In this document: positions 15,201 to 24,110 of the stretch, piece after piece
Layout: the number at the start of each line of letters is the position of its first letter
How positions within the stretch are numbered: position 1 is the first letter of the stretch
Assembly: GCA_013398015.1 (NCBI GenBank)
Contig: VZRR01012423.1
Coordinates: 1,000,996 to 1,064,995, forward strand
Length of the DNA stretch: 64,000 nucleotides
DNA from: Oreocharis arfaki
Taxonomy: Eukaryota > Chordata > Aves > Passeriformes > Paramythiidae
Direction: 5' to 3'
Program-made: the position numbers and the translations under genes
The notes under the pieces: generated by a model
Told to the model about the DNA's origin: nothing
The model's input: only the letters and a program-made list of their open reading frames with translations
Database searches by the model: none

Positions 15201-18200
15201 AGAAGATTATAGTATCAGTGAACCAAAACTGATTAATTTCAGCAGCTGAATTACAAAAAATTTGGTTCCCACTGAAGAATTTCTAGAATACAACGAACCT
15301 GAGGCCATCAACACCACTTGCAAAAAAAAAAAAAAAAAAAAGGAAAGCAAATTATGCCACTGCTTTAGAATTATTTCAGACAGCTTGTGATAATCATAGA
15401 ATCAGAGAATTGTTTAGGTTTGCAAAGACCTCTAGGATCATCAATTCCCACCATCAACCCAACCCCACCATGGTATTCACCATTAAACCATGTCCTTAAG
15501 TGTCACATCTACATGTTTTTTCGAACGCTTTTGAGGGGTGATGATTCCATCACTTCCCTGGGCAGCCTGTTCTAATATTTAACCACCCTTTCGGTAAAGA
15601 AATTTTTCCTAATATCCACTCTAAACCTGCCCTGTACCAACCTGAGGCGACTGATTCCCTCTTGTCCTACCATTTGTTACCTTGGAGGCCAGACCCCACT
15701 TTGCTACAGCCTCTGTTCAGGGCATCACAGAGAGTGATAAGGTCTCCCCTGAGCCTCCTTTTCTCCAGGCTAAACACCCCCAGCTCCCTCAGCTGCCCCT
15801 CATCAGACTTGTGCTCCAGATGCTTCCTCAGCTCCATTGCCCTTCTCTGGACACGCTCCAGCCCCTCAATGTCCTTCTTGCAGGGAAGGGCCCAAAACTG
15901 AACAAGGGATTCGAGGTGCAGCTTCACCAGTGTTGCGTACAGGGGAACAATCATCACCCTCTCCTGCTGGCCACACAATTTCTGATACAGGGCAGGATGC
16001 CATTGGTCTTTCTGGACACCTGGGCACACACTGGCTCACGTTCAGTTGATGTCAACCAGCACCCCCAGGTTCTTTTCCACCAGTCACTGTTTCCCAAGCC
16101 TGTTCACTACTGTGAACACAAGCTTTCTTTGGGCTACGTGACTGGAGAAAACATGATGGAATCTTTATTCAAATTTCTACAACAGGAAGCAAAGACAACA
16201 GGATGTAATATTTGGCATTAATCATCTAATCTTTTTGTCATCATGGCCAAAAACAAATACATGCATTCTTATATCTCATCTGAAAGAAGAACCACATTAT
16301 AAATGTGAGCTTCTAGAGCATTATTTTTTACCCTGCATTTTCTAATTTCTTAGAAAACCTAGACCACGTACACTGGAACCCATTTTCAATCTAAGTTTAT
16401 TCATTAAGAAATTAAACAGATTAAAACAAGAAAGAAGTTAACTACAGGACACTCCACCTGTACCAGATTTAAAAAGGAGGCCCAAAAAGTAGATACTGCT
16501 GCTTCGTTACATATTATGTTTTAAGGCAACATCCTGACATTCAGAACTTCTCCTCGTCATTACAAATACTGGGGTTTTTTTTACTTTACTATTCCTCTGA
16601 AATACCAAGCTTTCTAAACATACTTTCACATTCTCACATACAGAGATGACTGATGCATCTTTTATTTTGCACTCATGGACCCAAAAGCAACCTAACTAAA
16701 AATGCCTTTGCTTTCAAAGCAGCTCTGTTTGAAAGATTAATTGTGCCACTGCCAAGAGATGGGAAACCAGTGAAGAAAAAGAGATCACCAACTTCCCTGA
16801 TGCCCACCAGAACTCAGAATTCTTGGCATGTAATCACCCTGGTCATCATCAAGATGACTGATGAAATCTTGTTACCTTGTGAGAGTACAGAGAAGACATT
16901 TAAATCAGTGAAGTATTGGAAACACATCAGGAGAATTTCAGTAAGACATTTGAAGGACTTGTGACAGAAGCCACTTTGTTTACAAAGCAAGCAAATTTAT
17001 GCCAACATTTCTCTCCATCACAGATGTCACAGAAGTTTATGAACCAGTGCTCACATCCTGAGAACACTTCATCTAAGAGACATCTTCAGAAGGTGGAAAG
17101 TTGAAAACTTTCATAGTTTTCAGTAAATCACCTCCTTGTGTACTGACTCCATGCAAGAGGCACCACTGAGCTGCACCAGAAGAAAACAAAAGGAGAAGGA
17201 AAAAACAAGGCATGAAACAAAAAAAATCATAAGCATTTGCTGGACTGTCAGAAGCAGACCATCAGGGCCACTCACAGTTGATCTGAATCAACAGCAGCTC
17301 ACAAAGCAGATTACATGCCTGATAGGGAAAAATCAGGAGCAAAATAAATCAAATTACCAGTTGTTATCAAGGCGTATGGCACCAGCCTGCAGCAGGAGCA
17401 GTCTGCTATTCACTGCTGAGTTTTTAGGAACACTTCAAAATTGGTCAGTTTTCACCACTCCTTGAAAATGCTTCATGCACCAAAGCCAGACAGACAGACA
17501 GCTGGACAGACCAGGGCAGAAAATACATGATTCAAATTTTCTCTTTCACAAGACCTACTATACACAAATACATTATTCTTTCTCTTCCCAAATATTTACT
17601 ATACTGTGTAATTCCAGGGTAATGACTGAGGACCACCACTAATAAAGCCACAAGCAGGCTTCAAAGCTTGTCTCAAAACTGTGACCCTCTTTCTCAAAAC
17701 CAGGGTACCAACTCTCTCCTTCACACTTCAGCTGTGCAGCGTTCTGTTGACACCTGGCAAAGATAACAGAGTAACAATGTTTCTACCCTTAAAAAGTAAC
17801 TTTTTTCTTGCGTCGTTAATAGATTACCAACTCTCTTAAGACATGAACCAACATAAAAAGATCCAGCAGCAAAGCCAAGAACTTTAGTAGATACTCTTCC
17901 ACTTTAGGCCTGCATAAATCGTCTGTATTAGGAAGGCTCTGTTCTCTACTAAGTCACTTCAACCCGTCCGTTTATTTTATTTCTCATTAAGCAAACGCAG
18001 CAGGTCCTGGCAGCCCTGACAGAGAAAGCAAAAAAGCACAACGGGTGAGGGAAAACCCGCCGTGGTTGTCAGCTCTTACACCTGCGCAATTTCCTGGGTA
18101 TATGGTAAGAGTATGAGGTATGAAAGAAGGAAACAGCAACTCCGAGCACAGAGGCGGCGGGGCTAAAAGATTAAATGGGACATTTAAAGGCAATTTACTC

Positions 18201-18570
18201 TGCCCTGGCCTGGCCTTTGCTTTCACAGGGCAGGAGCCGCACCCCTCACCAAGGATGAGCATGGGGGAGCTTGGCCACAGCCAGGAAGCTCGGCAGCGGT
18301 TTGAAGCCGTTCCTGCCCCTCGGGAAGCGCCGGTCCCGGCAGGACACGGGGCTCCGCCGCGGCACCGCCCCACGGATGGGCCCCGCCGGCGGCTCCACGC
18401 GGCCACCCCGCCCGCTCCCCGCCCGCGGAGGCCCCGGGCCCTCCGCTCACCAGCCCGTCGATCTGCACTTGCTTGACGGCCGAGTCTCCCGCGGCGGCGG
18501 CTTTGCCTTTGCCCTTGGCGGCGCCGAAGCCGCCGCCGGCAGCGCCCGAGCCTTCCTTGCGCGACGCCAT
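71..18570 (-). CDS. EIF3H: EIF3H, eukaryotic translation initiation factor 3 subunit H (5' part: exons 1 and 2)
   Basis: The coding exons visible are exon 1 at 18451-18570 and exon 2 at 71-227, joined at phase 0; the rest of the gene lies beyond the left edge. Together they encode the first 92 residues plus one base. The protein starts MASRKEGSG, has a Gly/Ala/Lys-rich tail, then DSAVKQVQIDGL, and continues with VVLKIIKHYQEEGQG into the start of the MPN (Mov34/JAMM-like) domain. EIF3H is a non-catalytic MPN subunit of the eIF3 complex, which binds the 40S subunit and recruits mRNA. The match to the vertebrate protein is by recognition and is very close in exon 2. Intron 1 (228-18450) has a GTGAGC donor and a CTAG acceptor. 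The gene is divergent from UTP23, about 13.8 kb away. Confidence 0.97.
228..5534. other. EIF3H intron 1, distal part, no gene seen
   Basis: This is AT-rich intronic sequence with no recognisable exon, RNA gene or complete repeat. It holds short low-complexity tracts, for example an ACAA run near 3510-3525 and A runs near 3764-3776 and 3852-3873. A short CR1-tail-like string at 3066-3077 is too small to call. Confidence 0.7.
5535..6412 (+). repeat. CR1 LINE fragment (3' end) in EIF3H intron 1
   Basis: The sequence reads as the 3' part of a bird CR1 in sense orientation: the end of the reverse transcriptase frame (around 5575-5967), the stretch on bases such as GATGCCATCC, GTGCTGCACCTGGG and CTGCCCCTCTGCTCTGCTC, then the 3' UTR with TTGCCCAGAGAAGCTGTGG, ending near CAACTCAAACCATTCTATGA. 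The reading frame is broken by stops and frameshifts and an A-rich stretch near 6171-6180, so the copy is dead. Open frames on both strands here are remnants or shadows of this element. Confidence 0.92.
6413..13610. other. EIF3H intron 1, middle part
   Basis: This is AT-rich single-copy-looking intron. The only structure I would point to is a 59-nt candidate exon at 9921-9979 on the minus strand. No interspersed repeat or RNA gene was recognised. Confidence 0.6.
9921..9979 (-). other. Candidate cryptic or poison exon in EIF3H intron 1
   Basis: On the EIF3H strand a pyrimidine-rich tract ends in TTTTTATAG, followed by 59 nt and then a GTGAGC donor. Spliced after exon 1 (phase 0), the exon would run into a TGA at its sixth codon, and its length is not a multiple of three. 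Inclusion would therefore send the mRNA to nonsense-mediated decay. It contains a perfect inverted repeat TGTACTT-C-AAGTACA at 9932-9946. There is no transcript evidence here. Confidence 0.25.
13616..14272 (+). mobile_element. Probable solo LTR of an endogenous retrovirus
   Basis: The block starts TGCGGTGG and ends GCATCA. CAGTG lies just before it (13611-13615) and again near its end (14274-14278), consistent with a worn 6-bp target-site duplication (ACAGTG/GCAGTG). Inside are several ATTGG (inverted CCAAT) boxes (13769, 13877, 13970), a TATAAAA box at 14008-14014 and a C-rich leader, as expected for U3-R-U5 in plus orientation. I see no AATAAA after the TATA box. No internal retroviral genes are present. 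Confidence 0.65.
14279..15392. other. EIF3H intron 1, unique stretch with A20 tract
   Basis: No gene or recognised repeat is seen. A run of 20 A residues lies at 15322-15341. Confidence 0.6.
15393..16110 (-). repeat. CR1 LINE fragment, reverse orientation
   Basis: It begins with the inverted CR1 tail (TCATAGAATCAGAGAATTG) and runs through the inverted 3' UTR (CCTGGGCAGCCTGTTCTA, TTTCTCCAGGCTAAACACCC) into antisense reverse-transcriptase sequence. The open frames at 15662-16221 on the plus strand and 15667-16029 on the minus strand come from this element. Confidence 0.93.
16111..18229. other. EIF3H intron 1, proximal part
   Basis: No exon or complete repeat was recognised. The composition changes gradually from AT-rich to GC-rich toward the CpG island. 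Short open frames between 16653 and 17465 show no family features. Confidence 0.6.
18451..18570 (-). CDS. EIF3H: EIF3H coding exon 1
   Basis: The exon has 40 codons from the ATG at 18570-18568 to the CTG just before the GTGAGC donor (18450-18445). The first residues (MASRKEG) and the last (SAVKQVQIDGL) are conserved in vertebrate EIF3H. The middle is a low-complexity Gly/Ala/Lys stretch that varies between species. The start is embedded in GCGATGGCG, and no upstream in-frame ATG fits the conserved N-terminus. The longer open frame that begins further upstream on this strand is only CpG-island read-through. Confidence 0.96.
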
Positions 18571-18620
18571 CGCTGCCCCCGCACGGCCGGAAAGGGAAGC
18601 GAGTGACACCGGAAACGGCG
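18571..18620 (-). promoter_or_regulatory. EIF3H: EIF3H core promoter with possible 5'-TOP start and ETS sites
   Basis: Immediately upstream of the EIF3H start the minus strand reads CTTCCCTTTCC (revcomp of 18589-18599), a C followed by ten pyrimidines. If transcription starts at that C, the 5' UTR would be about 29 nt, as is usual for TOP mRNAs, a class known to include eIF3 subunits. Two CCGGAAA motifs on the plus strand (18587-18593, 18609-18615) look like ETS sites. There is no TATA box. The start site is inferred, not seen. Confidence 0.5.
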
Positions 18621-18841
18621 GCGCGGCCGGAGCGGTGCGCGGGCAAAAGGCCCCGGGCGGGAACGCGGCGGAGCGCGCGCGGGGTCCGGCATTGCGGCGG
18701 TGCCGCCTCAGGTCTCCGGGCCGGGCCTGGCTCGGCCCCGCCGGTACCGCGGACCCGGGGGTGCCTGCAGAGGCCGTGCCTTGTCCCAGTTCATCCGGCA
18801 TGGGACGGGCCGAGACAGCCTTTCCTGCCAGCTCTCCTCTC

Positions 18842-19152
18842 CACAGAATCATTTACGTTGGAAAAAACCTCCAAGACCGAGTCCAACCTATGGCTGACCA
18901 CCACCTTGTCACCTACACCATGGCACTGAGTGCCACGTCCAGGCCTTTCTTGAACATTTCCAGCGATGGTGACTCCAATCCCTGGGCAGCCTGTTCCAGT
19001 GCTTAGTCACCCTTTCTGTGAAGAAATTCTTCCTGATGTCCAACCCAAACCTCCCCTGGTAGAGCTTGAGGCCATGTCCTCTGTTCCTGTCATCCTGTTG
19101 CTATTTGCCTGAGAGACAAGGCCAACCTCCACCTGGCTACAACCTTCTTTGG
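18842..19152 (-). repeat. CR1 LINE fragment, left part of a split copy
   Basis: It begins CACAGAATCATTTACGTTGG, includes CCCTGGGCAGCCTGTTCCA and ends in GGCTACAACCTTCTTT. The expected continuation of the CR1 consensus appears again at 20988 (CTCTCAGGGAGTTGTAAAG), so this copy seems to have been split by the LTR-type insert that follows. Confidence 0.88.
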
Positions 19153-20987
19153 TTCCACAATGTGGAATACGTAAAAAAATTTTTGAGAAAGGATGTTCTT
19201 TGATGTTTGATCTTTGTATACTTTCAAGCCTAATCAACAAGAAAGGACAGTTAATCTGTGAATCAGATAGCAGCTGTTATGAACAGGGCCGGGGATGCTG
19301 GCTTTTGCATTTGAATAAAGGATGTTAATCAATTAATTGTTATATGTTGTTACAAAATTGGTTCATAGGATTCCTGGTTGGATGGTTAATGTGTTCACTT
19401 GTTAATAGGTTCATAGTTGTATCTCAACTGTTAATTAACCCATTGTTAATAAAATTATTGGTGGATGTGTAATGGGGAGACTGCAGAACCCTCTAGAACC
19501 CATGATGTAATCTTATTCCAATAGAGAGGAGGGTGATTAGATCTCTTTAACATGAAGAGAGGTACCAAGCACCATCACTGGATGTCATCAGATATTCAAT
19601 GAGCCGATCAGAAGACCCTAGACATCGATGAGTCAAATAATGAGCCAGTCAGAGGACCCTAGACATGAACGAGCCAACCACTGTAGCTGTGGAGGACAGA
19701 AGCAAGGGAGGTGCCATGCCAGACCTGGGGGTATGAAATGTATCGTCCTTGACAGCAGGGCATGCCTCCGACTGCCTCTGACCGCCCCTGACCCAGGTCA
19801 AGCACCAGTGCCGCTCCCTTTGGTTTGTGCAGGGCAGACCGCCCACTGACACTGAGGTCTCCTCTTGTCACGTGTAAGTTGTTTCTCCTTAAAATAAAAT
19901 CTTCAAAAATTTTTAATTGTGAGTTCGTTTCTCACAGCAGCTAATAAGGTCTAAGTGATGTCCAGGCATTAGAAAGAAAAATTACTTGTTGCCTTGTTAA
20001 GGTTTAGTGCTGGATGTGCTACAGTGATCTCAGACCTGGGGGAGGTTAACAGAGATCTCAGGAAGAAGGATGTACTACTGACAGTGGACACAAAGAACAC
20101 AGAATTTATGGGCCACAAGGACATTTGGCAGAATTCCCAAGATAAGGAAGAAACTAATAAGGACAACACAGCAACTGTGCTGAATCAGCTGCAACGGGGT
20201 GAAAGGTAATTCCGGCACTAGGAAATCATGACCGCCAACTCAAGAAACCCACCAACTCAAAGGAAGAGAAAGACTTAGTATGTGGGCCAAATAACATGAG
20301 AAGCAAGAGAATGATGAGGCTGGCAGCTGATCTGAAAGCCTCACAGAGTCAGACTTAAAGACAGTCAGAATTTACCCATGAGATTTTTCAGTCACAGTGA
20401 AACTCACAGTGAAACCCACAGTGAAAGCCAAGAAGATAATCAGCGACAGAAGATGTTCAGGACACAAGGAAAAGATGTTCTTGTTATGGAACATTAAGTG
20501 TGTACAAGAAGGAACTTGCATATAATATGGAACCAACTATACTTTCACTTGTATAGCTAATTGTATTGCTACTTGAATGGTCATTGTTAGACAGCCTTGT
20601 CATTGTTTGCTCACAGCCAATCTTAATAAGCCACAGTAATTGTGAAAAGGTGTAAGAGCAGCAGCAGAAAATAATAAAAAACTTCTTACAGCTTTAGATT
20701 ACACTCTGTGTGTCATTATGTCCATCTCAACAAAGCGACAAGAGAATCATTAACCAATAGGACATAGAACACTAATTAATAAGAGAACTAAGTAACTTCT
20801 AACAAGTGAACATTAGTGCATTTGCTAAAATGTATAAATAGTGAAAAGTTTTGGTAGTTGTTGTGCTGGCTTTGTGGATTTGCCAGCCAGTGCCCCTTTC
20901 TGCACAGAACTGTAAATAAATCACATACCTCACCTCTGTGTGGATTGGCCTCTTGCACACCGGGTGAAAGAACCTCTTTGGGCAACA
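19153..20987 (+). mobile_element. LTR-retroelement-derived insert, mosaic and degraded
   Basis: About 1.8 kb of non-CR1 sequence separates two CR1 parts. It contains three LTR-like pieces. The first, about 19161-19936, starts TGTGGAATAC, ends TTTCTCACA and carries AATAAA at 19896. The second, 20482-20732, starts TGTTATGGAAC and ends ATCTCAACA. The third, about 20733-20987, has CCAAT at 20755, TATAAATA at 20831, AATAAA near 20914 and ends GGGCAACA. The plus orientation follows from the order of the TATA and polyadenylation signals. An imperfect 41-bp direct repeat lies at 19598-19680. No gag, pol or env reading frame remains and I found no clear target-site duplication. Confidence 0.55.
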
Positions 20988-21290
20988 CTCTCAGGGAGTT
21001 GTAAAGAGCAGTAAGGTCCCACTTGAGCCTCCTTTTTTCCAGGCTAAACACCCCCAGCCCCCTCAGCTGCTCCTCATCAAGCTTGTGCTCCAGACACAGC
21101 TCCCAGCTCCGCTGCCCTTCTCTGGACTCACTCCAGCCCCTCAATGTCTTTGTTGTAGTGAGGGGCCTAAAACTGAGCACAGGATTTGAGCTGTGGCCTC
21201 ACCAGTGCTGAGTGGAGGGGAAGGGTCACTGCCGTGGTCCAGGTGCCAGTTAGCCCCTGGCAAACCATTTCTGACAGCCCAGGAACCTCC
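20988..21290 (-). repeat. CR1 LINE fragment, right part of a split copy
   Basis: CR1 in reverse orientation resumes with AGTTGTAAAGAGCAGTAAGG, then CCAGGCTAAACACCCCCAG and antisense coding sequence up to about 21290. It fits directly onto the piece ending at 19152. Confidence 0.87.
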
Positions 21291-21352
21291 ATCTGTGCAT
21301 TTCCATGTTATACTCACATGAATATCCAGTTTTAATTTACAATATAATAAGA

Positions 21353-22135
21353 ATCATAGAATATGCTGAGTTGGAAGGGACCCATCCGGATCACTGAGTC
21401 CAGCTCCTGGCCCTGCACAGCACATCCCCAAGACTCACACCATATGCCTGAGAGTATTGTCCAAGCACTCTCTGGCTGTGTCAGGCTGGTGCTGTGACAG
21501 CTTCCCTGGGGAGCCTGTTCCAGTGCTCAACCACCTTCTGGGTAAAGAACGTTTTCCTGATATCCAGCCTAAGCCTCCCCTGACTCAGCTTCATGCAGTT
21601 TCCTCAGGTGCCTCAGGTAAATAAAAAACTGGTCATGAGGGTGAAGAGATCTGTACCTGCCCCTCCGCTTCTCCTCCTGAGGAAGTTGTAAACTGTGATG
21701 AGGTCTCTCCTCAGTCTCCTCCCAGGCTGAACAGACCAAGTGACCTCAGCTGCTCCTTGTACAGCATCTCCTCAAGGCCCTTCATCATCTTTGTTGTCCT
21801 CCTTTGGATTCTCTTTAACAGTTAAATGTCTTTTTTACATTGTGGTGCCCAAAACTGCACACAGGACTCGAGGTGAGGCCACCCCAATGCAGAGCAGAGC
21901 GGGACAGTCGCCTCCCTTGCCCGGCTGGTGATGCTGTGCCTGATGCCCCTAGGACAGGGTTGGCCCTCCTGGCTGCCAGGGCACTGCTGACTCATGTCCA
22001 ACTTGCCATTGACCAGGACCCCCAGGTCCCTTTCCACAGCGCTGCTCCTGCCTCTCATTCCCCAGGCTATTCCCACACAGCCAGGGCTGCCCCATCCCAG
22101 GTGCAGAATGCAACACTTGCCCTTGTTAAACTAAA
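21353..22135 (-). repeat. CR1 LINE fragment, reverse orientation
   Basis: A second CR1 copy begins with the inverted tail AATCATAGAATATGCTGAG and includes GGGACCCATCCGGATCACTG, CCTCCCAGGCTGAACAGACC and antisense reverse-transcriptase sequence to ACACTTGCCCTTGTTAAAC. It belongs to a somewhat different CR1 subfamily from its neighbour. All open frames here are remnants. Confidence 0.92.
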
Positions 22136-23994
22136 TATGATCAAATAGTTTTAATTAAAGAAAACAAAGAGTAGGAAGCAGTACTATGGTAATATAGTGA
22201 CTTTCAACTCACGTCCGTGGACTGCTGGAGATCTGTGGAATGCTTCAAAGATGTTGTTGAAGGGTATTTAAATAGGAAAACATACCTTCCAACAGTAAAT
22301 GCACAGTGCTTTACCACTGGCAAATTCTTAGGCATCTGAAAAAGAAGGAAAACTCCTGGGATAATACAAATGTGATGTATTATTCTGGCCTATGAAGTTT
22401 CTGAACAGAAAGTCAATGTAATTAAAAAAAGAAAACAACAAAAAAAACCCACCCTCCCCATAAAAAACAACCCCAACAAAATACCCCAACAAGTAGCTAC
22501 AGCACAGAACATCCATGTTCAAAGAGATTGCTGTGGGCACCCAAAATAGCCCTATTTGAGGGACTGGCATAGGCTCACTACTTAATGCACTGCCAGAATA
22601 ATTGAGTCAATTTTGTTAATTATGATTAACATGAAAAATGAAAAACAAATATCAACTTTCTACTTTACAAAACTCACCAAATCACTGGGGGCAAGAGGCC
22701 ATAAAAAATTTCACCACTGAAAACTCTGAATTCTTGAAAAGGAGGCCATGAAAAGGATGTCAGTGTGAAGAATTTTAGAAACGTTGCCCAAGCTACTCAG
22801 GAAAACCACAAAACAGAAGACTTTCATCACAAAATACTTTAGAAAATTCAAGCAGTGCACAATCTCCATTAATCATTTTTAAATTACACTTTAAATCAAA
22901 AGACAGCTGGAACCAACCAAAACCCTTTAATTCCCCAGTCCTGTTTAAGTTAAAACCTTGGTGAAACTGAGATGTGTCATATCCCCCAAAGCACCTCTGC
23001 ACCATATCAGGGCTATGAGCAGAACTAGAGTTGCTAAAGAGAAATTATCTGATTAGGGTTCAAAGATATAATCCCTTCCAAATCATCAGACTGACTTTAC
23101 CTTAAGGGCTAAACCAACTTGAGTTTCATTTGTGTGTGCTGCAGGCTAAGACCATGCACCAGAGATGGGCTAGCCTGCAATGACTTGTTAGCACTTGGTA
23201 AATGGGTCATGTCTGAATTTTGTGTTTTTCTTCCCTGCCCTCTCAGCAATTCCAAGTATTTCTAAGCATAATTAATACTTTAATTTCATTATCACAAAGT
23301 GCAGAGGAATAGGGAAGAATCACTTAGGATACACATAGCAGTCTGTACTTGCACTGAGACACAACAACATCCCACATACAAACTTGCACAAATAACTACA
23401 ATTGCCTAAACCAACATTAATTATGTTAAAAAAATAAATAATTTTTTCCAGTAAAATAATCTCCAAAACTCAGTGGTGAAAGATTGTCCTATCACAAACT
23501 TAAAATTGCCTTGCAATATCTTGCAGTTTACAGAAGTTTCAAGTTCAGAAAATTTCAGCATTTTGAAAGAGGAGAGGTATTCAGGCTTGAGCTTTCAAAC
23601 GCAGGCAAACAGGCATGTGGCACATCTCTATATGAATACATTGGTGACCTTTTTCAGTGTGCCACCAAAGGGGACAGACCTACGCTGCCTCAGCAGGCCA
23701 GTGCACTGCTTACAAATGAAGTAAGAATCTAACATCTTTTCTGTGTAAAGTAAGGCTTGTATTTGGGAGGAGTGTAGTGAATTTAAGACCGTACTTAATC
23801 CTTACATTCAAGTAAAAAGCTAATTTTTCATAATTCTGTGCTTGACATGGCCTCTGCTCCTTTTGAAATCCCTTTCTTATTCACAGGACATCTTTTGATA
23901 GGAGCCTCTCATTTACAGAACACTCTCATATTCCTTTGGGAGAGTGAAAATCCTAATGACAAGAGGTCCCTCTGTGTATCTGTGAAGGTATCTG
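22136..23994. other. Intergenic sequence, nothing recognised
   Basis: AT-rich intergenic DNA between the two genes. An A/C-rich low-complexity stretch lies at 22420-22490. No gene or repeat family was recognised. Confidence 0.6.
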
Positions 23995-24110
23995 TGGTGG
24001 GTTGATCCTGGCCAACAGCCAAACACCTACTCAGTTCTCATCCCCCAGGATGGGGGGAAAACAGAGGGATGGCAAGAAGACCCATGAATAACATTTCTGA
24101 AGCCATGGAA
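23995..24110. mobile_element. Possible ERVL-type LTR fragment
   Basis: The string TGTGGTGGGTTGATCCTGGC and the next 100 bases resemble the terminal part of LTRs common in bird genomes. The match fades after about 24110. No target-site duplication was seen. Confidence 0.4.

Larger units (their letters stand above)
18230..18800. promoter_or_regulatory. CpG island over EIF3H exon 1
   Basis: A block very rich in G+C and in CpG dinucleotides spans the first exon of EIF3H and both flanks, in sharp contrast to the AT-rich surroundings. Several long overlapping open frames on both strands are by-products of this composition and are not genes. Confidence 0.85.

Noticed and set aside
15662..16221. 179-codon plus-strand frame
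   Set aside because: Antisense of a CR1 in reverse orientation.
17987..18852. Several long frames on both strands around the EIF3H CpG island
   Set aside because: Stop-poor GC-rich sequence explains them. Only the 40-codon exon 1 frame is conserved.
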